Source: Lytechinus pictus (taxonomy: Eukaryota > Echinodermata > Echinoidea > Temnopleuroida > Toxopneustidae). From it: 64,000 nucleotides of DNA. Shown here in pieces: positions 18,278-29,800 of the stretch. Numbering within the stretch: the first letter of the stretch is position 1; every line of letters starts with the position of its first letter. The notes below the pieces were generated by a model. The model saw nothing but the letters and a program-made list of their open reading frames with translations. It did not search any database and was not told the DNA's origin. A program made the translations under genes and the position numbers. The DNA is taken from the NCBI RefSeq assembly GCF_037042905.1, contig NC_087252.1, positions 33,441,465 through 33,505,464 of the forward strand. Direction: 5' to 3'.

Positions 18278-18954
18278 CGGCAGTAAACTTTGCCACGCCG
18301 GACATCGATCGATCAGTACTTTTTTGTTTCCTTTTAACGCGATCAGAAACTGACTGTGATCCGTCATGATAAAATATCCTTCGATGGATGTATTGTCTTC
18401 AAGTTGACAGTAGGCAGGATCCTGTGTGATCCCAGGCTGGACACAATGGTGCAAAATCCTTCTCTGCTATGTGGATGTGACACAGTCACGTGTTGATGCG
18501 GGATGATAGACCAAGTATGCACCAGAAGAAGTCTCCGCCAATTTGAGTAGAAAGAGCTTGTCAATTTTTAGAAGTCCACTGAAAAGGATTTTTACCCGCA
18601 AATAGGCAATCCCAATGTTGTTTTCTTGGATGCTTGCGACAAACGGGGAATATTCTTGAGGAAAAATCTTCTTAAGAAAGCTGTTTTGTCGAAGAAGGGT
18701 TTTGGGCACTTGTTTAATTTGTGGCAAGTGTTGCCTCCTTGCTTGTAAAGTTTTATGAAGACAGTTTATACCGAGTCGTTGTCCAGACGAGTTTGTTTGG
18801 CCAAGACGGCAATTTCAGGAACTTTGCGATCAATATTTCATAACTTGTAGTGTGAGAAAATATTACAGTGCAGAAACTTAAACATTTTTTCTGCTATTTA
18901 GTGCATATAATTATGTTGAAAAAACTCGGATCAAATTTTGTTGTATTTATCTGC
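18278..18954. other. Probable 3' UTR and flank of gene 1
   Basis: No further exon signals. Relatively GC-balanced just after the stop, then AT-rich. The short minus-strand frames here show no domain. Confidence 0.4.
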
Positions 18955-19085
18955 TAAAGATCAAATCCATCCAAACAAAAAGTTTATTTGAATAACGAGA
19001 GAAAAATCAAACAAGGATGACGCTTAAAATCTCATCAAATTCGGGTTTGAAATAAAAAGTTATGATTTTAAAGAGGGACCATGTT
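18955..19085. mobile_element. MITE family A, partial copy
   Basis: Contains the diverged left end (GATCAAATCCATCC) and the family-A interior with AGAGAAAAATCAAAC. The right half is missing. Confidence 0.6.
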
Positions 19086-19087
19086 CA

Positions 19088-19350
19088 CACTAAGTATGGG
19101 AAGCCAAAAGTATCCAAATTTTTATTAAGATGTATGTTTCTTATGTTTACTGTGCTCTTTCCTGATTCATTGATGGTGAAGACAATCATCTATTTATACT
19201 TCCTAGACAATTATGATTGATTTGAGAGCCAAATGAGCTGAAGTATGATATCTCTTCTGTTAGTGATTTATGGAACAATTGGCTATCCATACTTAAACCA
19301 CAACTTTAAACCTGAGTTTAAGTTAAACCTGCCATTAGAATACGGGCCAA
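19088..19350. mobile_element. MITE family E, left-truncated copy
   Basis: Shares the interior TATGGGAAGCCAAAAG and the right end AGAATACGGGCC with the complete element at 55313-55619 and the diverged one at 62786-63298. The left end is missing. Confidence 0.6.
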
Positions 19351-20798
19351 TGAGTACACGGAGGTGGCAGAGTTAATACGGGAGCTGCACGGCGCGCCGC
19401 GGCGGTACTGCGATTGATGAGGGGTAGAGGGAGATCCGCGTTAGCGCCGTGTTAAAAACGTATTAAGAACGTGGTTTCTGCCCACCGTTGAGACACGGAG
19501 CATGGCGGTTTGAGAACCGGCAATGTGTGATCGCACCTCAAGCGTCGCTATTTTTTACTACCTTTTTTAAGAACTTGAGTATCGTGTTTTTAAGAATTTT
19601 TATCATTTAAGTTTATATAATATGTACTCAACTCTTGAATGATTGACAATCTAGTGGTGAATATTTATTCCGAGTTAATGAAATAATTTTCTCTGATGCT
19701 AAAATTACACCAACGAATCCGACTCTTAACCGATCCGTGTATGTCATTGGTATTAACGAAACATAAATGGTCAGTCTGGAGTCGGTTTGCCGGTTTGATT
19801 GCGACATTGTACAATAAAAGCGGTGGAACCGACTCCGAACCGACCGATGGTATGTAATTGTAACTAATGCAATAGATTCCTGGTCGGTTTGTAATCGGTT
19901 TCATGTGTGTGACTGTAGCCTTAGACAACATCGACTATAATTTCTTTTTTCCCCAAATCGCCAAGAAGCGTTTAAATAGAGGTCATAAATAATTATGTGT
20001 TTTTATGTTTTCTTTTTAAATATTGATACTGCCATTTTACTCATTTTTAAAACTCATGGACTTTCTTTCTTTGACATCTTGTATTCATACAATTTTTTTT
20101 ATCCGCGAATTTCTCGATTTTTAGCCTTAATTAGTTAAGCTCAACATTATAATCCATATGCAATTTTTAGAGAATAGTTTATGAGGTCTCATTGTATTCA
20201 AATGGAATAAATATGCAGCTGAAATTTAATCTGTAAATTACAATGAATTACATGAGTATATTAAAGCTATCTTTTCACCAGTGCCAACATTTGAAAAGTC
20301 TCTGTACATACAGTTTATTCTAATTAATGTCTAATTAACGTAGTGAGCTACATATTTCCAGCAAGGCTATTCACTTTCGTTTCTAGCATAGTATTCCGCA
20401 TATTTCGCTTTGCGCTTGATATTTATTTTTATTTTTTGTATTTGCGTTTGAAAGAAACCCATTCTGCAACGGACTCCTGTTATCCATGAAATATACATTG
20501 TAGTTTATTGGATTATTATGTAATTCTGAGGAGCGTGGATACCGCGGTGGGGTGGGGGTGGTGGGCGGTCGCCCCTCCGGCCTCCGATTATTAGTAGTGA
20601 TAAAAAAAAAGTAAATAGAAAAAGAACAAAAGGAGAGTATCGAAATCAGGTAAACCATGTTTTTAACCCATGTATTTTAGATTTCATCCCTAATAATTAT
20701 TACGCTTTACTTCGTTTTCACGCAGCAATGATCACCTAATGAAGAGTTAATTTACAGAACTGACACAATTACAAGAATTAACGGTTCACATGAATTTG
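19351..20798. other. Intergenic, no gene seen
   Basis: Includes a GC-rich patch near 19385-19460 and the diverged repeat related to 7799-7925 at 19690-19915. No exon is supported. Confidence 0.4.
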
Positions 20799-21410
20799 TT
20801 AAAGGACAAGTCCATCCCAACAAAAAGTTGATTTGAATAAAAAGAGAAAAATCCAACAAGCATAACACTGAAAATTTCTTCAAAATCGGATGTAAAATAA
20901 GAAAGTTAAGACATTTTAAAGTTTCGTTTAATTTCACAAAACAGTTCTATGCACATCCTGGTCGGTATGCAAATGAGGAGACTGATGACGTCATCCACTC
21001 ACTATTTCTTATGTATTTTATTGTATGAAATGTGAAATATTCTAATTTTCTCCTCATTGTCAAGTGAGACAAAGATTATTTCCTCCCGGAACATGTGAAA
21101 TAAGCATTATTTGATACTATATGGTTCAGTCAAGTTGGCCCTTAATGTCAAATCTGTAAAATATGAAATATTGTATAATTCAAATAATAAAAAAACAAAA
21201 GAAATAGTGAGTGATAGACATTATCGACTGTCTCATTTGCATGTCACTGAGTTGTGCATATCACTGTTTTATGAAATATAAGCGAAACTTAAAGTAATCA
21301 TAACTTTTTTATTTTACATCCGATTTTGATGAAATTTTCAGTGTTATGCTTGTTTGATTTTTCTCTATTTATTCAAATCAATGTTTTCCTGGGGTGGACT
21401 TGACCTTTAA
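20799..21410. mobile_element. MITE family A, second full copy
   Basis: Inverted ends TTAAAGGACAAGTCCATCCC and GGGGTGGACTTGACCTTTAA bound about 612 bp with a palindromic interior. Its ends define the family that also occurs at 790, 18955 and 31405. Confidence 0.8.
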
Positions 21411-23246
21411 TTTGTTAAAGGAGTGAAATTCACTCAAAACAAGTGAAAGTCAGTCTTAATCTAATTCACTCGTTTTTTCTAAAGAGAGTATGATGTAAAC
21501 ATGATATTGTATGTTCTAATCGTGATAATTCTTATTACTGATGAAAATGTGATTGAGTAATAATGAAAATAAAATGAAATCATTGCAATTATCATATTAC
21601 TTTGTCACTTTGTCAATATCTAGTCCCTTTCTACAGTATAGTCTCTGTATGAAAAATATATAGCTATAATCTATTCCCCAATCGCCCTCTCGGAGTAATA
21701 CAAGGGATCAGCCCCTTTGGAGTGAAATGTACATCATAAAAGAGTGCATTATAGCTCCTTCTGGAGTGAACTGTGCACGTTTTTAGACATTTGCACTCCC
21801 AAAAGATTTAAAATCCACTCTCATAATGTATATCTCAATATGATCGAGTGTGATAGTCACACATGGAGAATACACAAACCTTTATAAAAGTGGAGAGAAT
21901 ATACTCAAAAGGAAGGAGCCAAAATCGTTGAGAGCATCATACGCTATCAGAATGAAACATGATAGTACGTAAATGTATTTAATAAACTCACAAGCCAGTG
22001 CAAAACAATTGACATTATCGGTAAATATCAGTACATTTATATGTAAAAAAGGAAATGGTCATCAAAAGGGATTGCACATCTATTTGAAGTGATATAATTC
22101 ATTGGCGATACCAGGGAGGAGACCCCCCCCCCTCCTATATTGGCGGCGAACAAAAGGTGGGGAAGAAATAATAAGAAAAGGGGAAGGAGAGAAAAAAGAA
22201 GAAAGAGAGGAAGAGGAAGGTTATGTTCCTTTACAATCGGAATTACCATAAATGTGTTTTGGGGATAAAATCTATTTTTTGGAACAATTTCATGTTCAAA
22301 TAAGCATTTTCTTCCATTAACGATGATATGATTACGCAACTTCTTCACAAAGTATAGCAAGAACAGAGAAAACGACCAGTGCTGTACAGATGGAGCGGGG
22401 GGGGGGGGGGGGGATTGGATCGCTTGCCCCCAAGAAAAGGAAAGAAAAGAGAGAATGAAATATAATATCATTTTCTTAAGATAATGTCAAAATCTATCAC
22501 AAAGTTTGATTTTTGTTACAAAAAATTTAATGTCAAAATATTTGCTCAATCGTTTTGCTATCTCACATTTCCTGATACGCCATATCTGGCCTCCTCAAAA
22601 TTGATGGGGCTTTTATATTCTGCACTCTAAAAATGATTTAGGTGAAATTGCAACTTTTTGTGCTACGTCTATATCATATATAATTATATTTCTCGCATAC
22701 AGGGTATCGCGAGCGCATGAGCCCCTGTATCTGCCTATATTATCTTCTCATTTGCATTCCTATTTTTTGCGCAAGAGGATGCAATGCTGTATTCAATTCA
22801 CAAGTTTATGAATGAATAAATAGATATGTAAATTAATTAATTAGGAAATATAGATATATGAGAAATCTAATTCGTTCCGTCTCTCGATCGGCCAACTAGT
22901 TTCTTCTTCCATTTCGTTCTTTCTCCCTTTTCCATCTTTCTACCATTTTCTTTACTTTTCCTTTGAATTCATCTCCTTGTCTCTTCCCTCTCTTTCCTTC
23001 CCTTCTTCCCCTACCGTTTGTTTGTTTTTTCTTCCCCTTTCTCTCTCCTCCCCTCCCCTTCCTTTTTTTGAGGGGGTGGTGCTGCAAGGCTCCATGGGCC
23101 TCTTGATCCGCGCTTGGGACTACCCCCCCCATACTTCAGCTTTTTAGCCTTTCGAACAAGTCGGAGGGGGGGGGGGGGTTAATGAATATATTCCCATAAA
23201 AAAAGATAGACTCACCCTAGGAAAGCTTCGATTCAGAATAAACATG
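21411..23246. other. Intergenic with hAT-like remnants
   Basis: Segments near 22110-22150, 22390-22440 and 23060-23180 carry G or C runs next to fragments resembling the ends of the hAT-like elements, probably decayed copies. The minus-strand frames over 22037-22471 and 22896-23132 are low-complexity and not credible genes. Confidence 0.45.
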
Positions 23247-23447
23247 CACAGCAAAAACTGTGGTGTTAACTGGTGTACATTGACAGTGTTAGTTTAACAC
23301 ATATAGGTGTTATTACAACACCTTCGGTTGTTATATTTACACAATTGGTGTTATGTTTAATCTCTGGGGTGTAATTTTAACACCCCAGGGTGTGGTCCTC
23401 TATTAACACCAACTGGTGTCAGTTTTAACACCACAGTTTTTACAGTG
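23247..23447. mobile_element. MITE family B, copy 3
   Basis: Ends CACAGCAAAAACTGTGGTGT and ACACCACAGTTTTTACAGTG as in the copy at 10647, but about 40 bp shorter because part of the left interior is deleted. Its flanks are TG on both sides rather than TA. Confidence 0.72.
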
Positions 23448-23496
23448 TGTTATCAATTAGAAGGGGAAGTTCACCCTGACAAAAACTTTATTGTGG

Positions 23497-23703
23497 GACC
23501 GTCGTGGTCTATGGTTCTGAATCTTGCCTTTCAAACAGAGGGTCGTGGGTTCGATCGAATCCTAGCCATGGCGTGTTTTCCTTCGGCAAGAAATTTATCC
23601 ACATTGTGCTGCACTCGACCCAGGTGAGGTGAATGGGTAACCGGTAGGATGAATTCCTTGAATGTACGAGCGCTAAATCCTGGGTTATGATAATAATAAT
23701 AAT
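23497..23703 (+). mobile_element. tRNA-derived SINE
   Basis: A tRNA-like head (GTCGTGGTCTATGGTTCTGA, then a B-box-like GTGGGTTCGATCGAATCC near 23547) continues into a body with TTATCCACATTGTGCTGCAC and CCCAGGTGAGGTGAATGGGT and ends in AAT repeats. The same body appears at about 31330-31395. The organisation is like the tRNA-derived SINEs I recall from sea urchins. Confidence 0.72.
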
Positions 23704-24757
23704 GCGCATCAGAATAAATTGTTTCTAGATAGATGGCGCTTTACGCAACAGCCTATTACTATTATTAATGTTTGAAAAATAACAAAAACATAAAACAAAT
23801 ATTGTTGGTGAAGGTTTGGTGAAAATCCATAAAAGGCTTTGAAAAGTTATTAGAATTTATTTTTTTTGACGTCATTTGAGAGCAGTTACCGAAGTGTCAT
23901 GAATTGAAAAATATAATTAAATGTCATTTGCCTAAAAAAAAGAAAATGAAAATTGATTTAATTGTATCTTTAGAATGTAAACAGTATATTCATTCATCTC
24001 CGGCGTCCCATGAACATTTTTTTCAGCCATCATGAACCATTAAAAATTGAAATATATGCATTTTATATTGCATACGTCATAAACTTTCTTAATCTATAAT
24101 GGATTTTCCTTAAACCTCTTTCTGTTTTTTTTTACATTTCTCTCTGTATACCCCCCTTCCCTACCCCTCGAAAAAGTTCTGCAACTCAAGTCTGAAGGGT
24201 AGTAAATAACCATAACTCAGTGTGCAATCATAATTATGTGTATATCATTTTGAAAGCATGATTATTCCTCTTGATGTGTCGTTTGTAATGCTTATTAATG
24301 TTTTCATGGAATGCACAAACCTGATAAATAAGTAGCAATGTCATAAATTTAATGTTGCAAATTCATTGTTTCTAATCGTCATTTTCCAATTGTTTCAAGG
24401 ATGGACTGTGTTTGAAATGATATTGACGTATTGATGCATGTAAGTCCACTTGTGGTGTTTTCTCATGGTAACGGATTGAATTTGTTTGGAATAATGTTGA
24501 ACCCTGTCAACCAATAAAAAAAAAGTTTTATTAAATATGTTGAATTTATACACGAAGATGATAGTGATAGTTTCATTGTTGTTGAACATTTTAAATTTAT
24601 GAAAGTGAGCTTTCACTTCAAGCAAATACTAAATCATGCCAAACAATTGATACACATCTCTTCAACAACACAAACCAATGAAAACAACCCAAAATTCACT
24701 GCATCCTGGGCAGAACTAAAAACGATGCATTTTGCAACATTTCACTTCCTTTTCAGG
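23704..24757. other. Intergenic, AT-rich, no gene seen
   Basis: No splice-bounded coding exon or clear repeat edge. Confidence 0.4.
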
Positions 24758-24765
24758 GTAATTGC

Positions 24766-25294
24766 CCCGGGGGGGGCACTCGACCAAAAAAGTGGTAGGG
24801 GTGTGCCGCGGGCGAGACAAAAAACGGGGGCCTTGGAGCGGGCTTATTGTAAAAAGGAGGGTCCTCGGAACGGGCTTCGGAACTACAATTTTGTGAAAAC
24901 GGGGGTCCTTGGAACGGATCGCCAGCGTGCGAGTACGTGCGTATGTACCCCTATGGAACGGGCATGCGTGCATGATGCAGCTATACGCGGCCTCCGCTGG
25001 GTGCGCTAGCGCAGAGACGATGGTCGGACAGCGCTCGGCGGCCGCTTTTCACCAAAATTGCAGCAGATCAATGCGACCGGAACGGCGTAACGAAAAATAT
25101 GCGAAGCTTTGGAGCGGATTTTTTTTTTTTTTCTCGATAAGAACAAAGTGCTATGCCTTGGAGCGGCTTTCTTTGTTTTTTGTCTCGATAAGACAAAAAT
25201 GCTATGCCTCGGAACGAAAATTTGAGTGTGAAAATGGGGGTCCCCTCCGCGGCACATACCCACTATGCATTATATACTGAGTGCCCCCCCCGGG
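24766..25294. mobile_element. 529-bp element with 8-bp target duplication
   Basis: Inverted ends CCCGGGGGGGGCACTC and GAGTGCCCCCCCCGGG, flanked by perfect GTAATTGC duplications (24758-24765 and 25295-25302). The interior is GC-rich with repeated GGAGCGG/GGAACGG words and gives several short chance frames on both strands. The 8-bp duplication suggests a hAT-type non-autonomous element, a different family from the one at 8246. Confidence 0.8.
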
Positions 25295-25302
25295 GTAATT
25301 GC

Positions 25303-26809
25303 ACATTTCATGATTACATAATCACAGCAAACGACAAACCATTGTATAGAGGAATAATAGAGCTTTTCAATGACCAGTTACAACTTTAATACTTCAGTAA
25401 CAAAAATATATCATCCCTCAAAACTTGAGTTGCACAACATCTCTCTTAAAAAAAAAAAAATCTCATCAGTCGTCAGGGTTAGCTGCTTCTCGCGACACAG
25501 AGATACGATCTTACGTATAAGCTCCCGAATCGAAGGGAGCTAGAGAGGGAACTCTTTTCGCGAGGGAGAGAAAAGGGTAGCACACGAAAAATCAAAACGC
25601 TGTTGAAGCACATAGATATACCTTGTCCGCAGGTAAATAGACCTAATCATTTTTTGCAATTCCAGTTTTTAGTAGTAAGAGAGAATCTTCTCGCATATGC
25701 CCCAAATGTAAATTATCAGTTCATTCTTTAATTCTTGGCCCTGAAGATCGAGGCCGATTGAATGAGGGCATACCGTATCAACAGACAACACACACTCCCA
25801 AGTCCCATGTACCTATTTTCGTGTTGGAAATTAAGTGTTTTGAAATCACTTTGTCTTTGCACACCGATCTTTCATTTTATTAATGATTTATCTTTTTATA
25901 CTATAAAAAATGCTATAGTTTGATCTGGTAAATTAATTACTATAAATTACAGTAATTCATTGACCAGATTAAACTATTATAAGTGAACTAAGACTAATTA
26001 TTTAGTAAGTGGATTTTTGCCTTTAGTTTTTGGATGATTAATCATTTGACATTGACATTAAATGTAAACAGCTGGCAGCCGTCCATAGCACCCGTAGTAC
26101 CAATGAGGTCCAACATTACATGTATGGACCTCATAGGCGACATCAGTAGTATTTTTGGTTAGAAATCTCTGAGAACAGGATATTTATATATTATATCACA
26201 AGTACAAGCTATATTCCTTTCTCTTATTTAAATTATAATTTTATAGTGTAAATGCATCGTTAGCAACAAAAAAAATGAAAGAAATGAAGGGGAACTTACA
26301 TTTTCACGGCTTTTTTCTGATTTTCTGGGCAGCTGCTCTTCTCTTCTGACTCGCGATCGAAGCTGATATGAAGATCACGTGATTCGCGTTCTCGTCAGCT
26401 GATCGGTTGGTTATTCTTTTCGTCAGACGTTAATAATATATATTTTATAATGCTAGCATTCATCGCTAATTTAGGTGAAAGAGATTGAACTTAAACAGCG
26501 CCAGGTCGGAATCATAATTATTTTGGAAGAGTGTATTTATACACTCGATCTCATACCTGACGTAGACGGCGCTATTCAACAAATGCACAATCTTCAATAT
26601 AAAAAATAAAACGGAAAGAACGCCTTGAACGCAGGCCAAAATGCCTAACGTCTTTCGGATGGTGACGTTAAAGGTCGGTCCCAGACGTAAATAATCATAT
26701 CTGATTGATACACGTCTGACAAAAACTCAAATACACACACATACACACACACATTCTCCGCGGCATTAACAACTATCGTAAAGGGCGCTCCATTTATCAA
26801 TAAAGATGG
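25303..26809. other. Intergenic, possible 5' region of gene 2
   Basis: AT-rich, with a CA tract near 26730-26750. If the exon at 26810 is real, the promoter would lie in the last few hundred bases. No confident TATA box or initiator can be placed. Confidence 0.3.
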
Positions 26810-26896
26810 ATGCTAAGCTGTCTATGGCGACAAAATTTGCCGCAAATATTTACGAAGAATTGTGAGAAATGGTCTGAAAATGCAACAAAAGAACCG
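26810..26896 (+). CDS. Gene 2 candidate first exon
   Basis: ATG at 26810 opens 29 codons beginning MLSCLWRQNLPQIFTKNCEK and ending at a strong donor GTGAGT in phase 0, compatible with the exon at 30983. An earlier overlapping ATG at 26806 opens MDAKLSMATKFAANIYEEL then a stop, so this could instead be a 5' UTR exon with a short upstream frame and translation starting at 31010. Confidence 0.35.
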
Positions 26897-29800
26897 GTGA
26901 GTACCGATTAAACATTATCAATTTATTTAATAGAACATATTTAAAGGAGAATGAAACTCTTGGAGCAAGTTAGCTTTTGTGAAAGCAGAAAAATCAAAGA
27001 ATAAGATCAACAAAACTTTGAGTAAAATAGGACTAGCAATAAAAGAGTTATGAGCATTTGAATGTCGAGATCACTAATGCTATGGAGATCCTCCTATTGG
27101 CAATGCGACCAAGATCTGTGATGTCACACACGTACAACTCTCCCATTCGGACACTGAAAATATACTCCAAAACATCTCTTTTTGCTCATTCTAATCATAT
27201 GACAAACGATTCATCAATGATATAATGTTGTGAAACCTCTGTACTTGTCATCTCATAAAGAAAACACCTAACATTGTGATAGCTACTCTATAAAAGTGAG
27301 AATATAAGTGAAATAAGTACTAAAGTAATGAGGGAGTTGTACGTGTGTGATATCACAGATCTTGGTCGCATTGCCGATGGGAGGATCTACATGGCACTAG
27401 TGATCTCAATATTCAAATGCTCATAACTTTCTTATTATTCATTCAATCTTCCTCAAACTTTCAACAATATGTTTCTTTTATTTTTCTCTTTGATATGGAT
27501 TCAGCTAGTTTCAAGGGTTTCATTCTCCTTTAATGACTACAATGTAACAATTTCTAGATAATATTGCTTAGTTCTAAGCTAGGGCGGCCCAAATGCGCGT
27601 GAGTGGAGTCCCAGTTTATTAGCACGGGTAAGTATTGGGGTGTCGCCTAGAGTGGTCCATAGGCGGATCCAGGGCAGGAGGGGCCGGCCCCCCTATTTGG
27701 TGGAGCAAAAAATGAGAAAAAGGGGGAAAATGGGTGATTATTGTGCCCATCCAATTTTAAAGTTCAAAAGTATACATTTTTTTGCATATGAATTAATATT
27801 TCAATATTTGCCATTCATACAATATTGTACAATAAATGTTTAAACTTTAAAGGGGTACTCTAGGCTGAAAATATTAAATAGAGTAAAATTCACAGAGTAA
27901 AATGTTGAAAATTTAATCAAAATCGGATAACAAATAAAGTTATTGACTTTGAAACATTTGCATTATTCCAGTGAAACAGTTCTAGGCATGTCTTCATGAA
28001 TATTCATTAGGTGGGCTGATGATGTCACATCTGATCTCCACTTTCCTGTTTCTTATGTTATTACATGAAATCTTATTTGCTTAAATTTCTTACATGTGTG
28101 TGAATGATATGAACCCCTTGTAATGAAACAAGCTGCAGCAATGAATATCTAATGCACTAAATCAGTTGTCAGTCCAATTTTTTAAGTTGTAGGCAGAAAA
28201 CATTTGAATAAACCTACATGTTATTTAATTATGATATAATAATGCAAAAGGTCAAGTGGGGTATGACACCAGTTTTCTCATTGAAAATTTATAAAGACAT
28301 GCCTAGAACTGTTTCACCAGAGTCAGGGGCGGAAATCTCTCCCAAAAGGTAGGGGGGACACAGGGGCGGATCCAGCCTTCGCCAATAGGGGGGGGGGGGC
28401 GTAAATTTGTTTCAGCCATATTTTCCCCGATCGGCAGCTCGAAGATGATTTGTGTTTGTTTCTTTGAAGGGGTAGTCCTCATTAGTCACTTCTTAGCTTT
28501 ATTCTTATAAATTCATATATAATATCATAATCCTTATTTATATGATACGAGCGCGAAGCGCGAGCTAATTTTTAGGAAATTTATTATGTATTTTTTCCTA
28601 AAATTTGAACATTCTGGGCAATGTTTGTTATCCTGAAAAAATGTGTATGCAACTTAATAATTACTACGAACACAAAGCGCGAGCAGAAATAAACTGATGG
28701 AAAAGATACCTGTTAAAGACTGCATGCAGTTAGCATTTAACAATCAAATAATGCGATCGCGAAGCGCGAGCTGATTTTTTTTTACATTTTCACCTAAAGA
28801 ATGGAAATTCTAAGCACTTTTTGTAACTGACTCTCAAGCAGAATATGTATATAAGTATAAGTAGACAATTGATGCGAACGCGAAGCGCGAGCGGAAAATT
28901 TCGAGATTTAAAAGGGACAATTTAATTATTAAATCAATATCATATTTATTAATGCCTAATGAGGGCGCGAAATCTGATGATATTATGGCATAAAAACTGG
29001 ACATTTCACTTTTGTAATTTTGAATAGGATACATCAGTTAATATATTTTTAACCATTAATGCGAGCGCAAATCGCGAGCTGAAATTTTTGATAACCTGTC
29101 ATGAAAAGGGGATTTTAAGTAGTTTGTTGTATAATCAATATTGAAACATACATAACTCGCCAATCAAAATGCCAGCGTGCAGCGCTAGCTGATACGTCTT
29201 GACAATCAGACTTGAAAAGAGATATTTTGAAAACTTTATGGAATACACGAAAATAATAGGTACCTGATAAATCAAAATTTGCGAGCGCGCAGCGCAAGCA
29301 GCAATGTTGATAAAATTATTCAGACCATAAAACTGACATTTTTACAGAGCACTTTTTAAAAACCAATTTGTAAATCACACAAAATAATGAAAGTTCCATT
29401 TCCGAGGTGAAATATGTTTGTATATTGACTTCCAAACTTGATATTTGAGCTCCATATTGAACAAGATATGTAAATCACCTAACAGGCAATGCGAGCGCGA
29501 AGCGCGAGCGAAAATTTTATATAGTGGCACGAAAGATTCTTTTTATTTTCCAAGTCTTCCCCTCATCTTATTTTATGCACTCGTCGTCCTTCTCTTCTTT
29601 TTCTCCTCTTTTCCCTCCTTTTTTCATTTTCCTTCTTTCTTTTCCTTTTTTTCTTTTTTTGCTCCGCCAATAGGGGGGGGGGGGCTCCCCCTGGATCCGC
29701 CTATGGGGACAAGGGGTGGGAAAATTTGACAAGCAAAAAAAAAGGTTATCATCCCAAAAGTACGGTCATCTCGTCCCAAAATACATGTTTTATTCCGATT

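Noticed and set aside
22037-22471. 144-codon minus-strand frame as a secreted protein
   Set aside because: Low-complexity Leu/Phe/Pro sequence over C/G runs and purine-rich DNA next to element remnants; no consistent domain or splice support.
24599-25280. Overlapping plus and minus frames of 85-136 codons
   Set aside because: They lie across the 529-bp inverted-repeat element at 24766-25294 with GC-rich internal repeats and show no domain.
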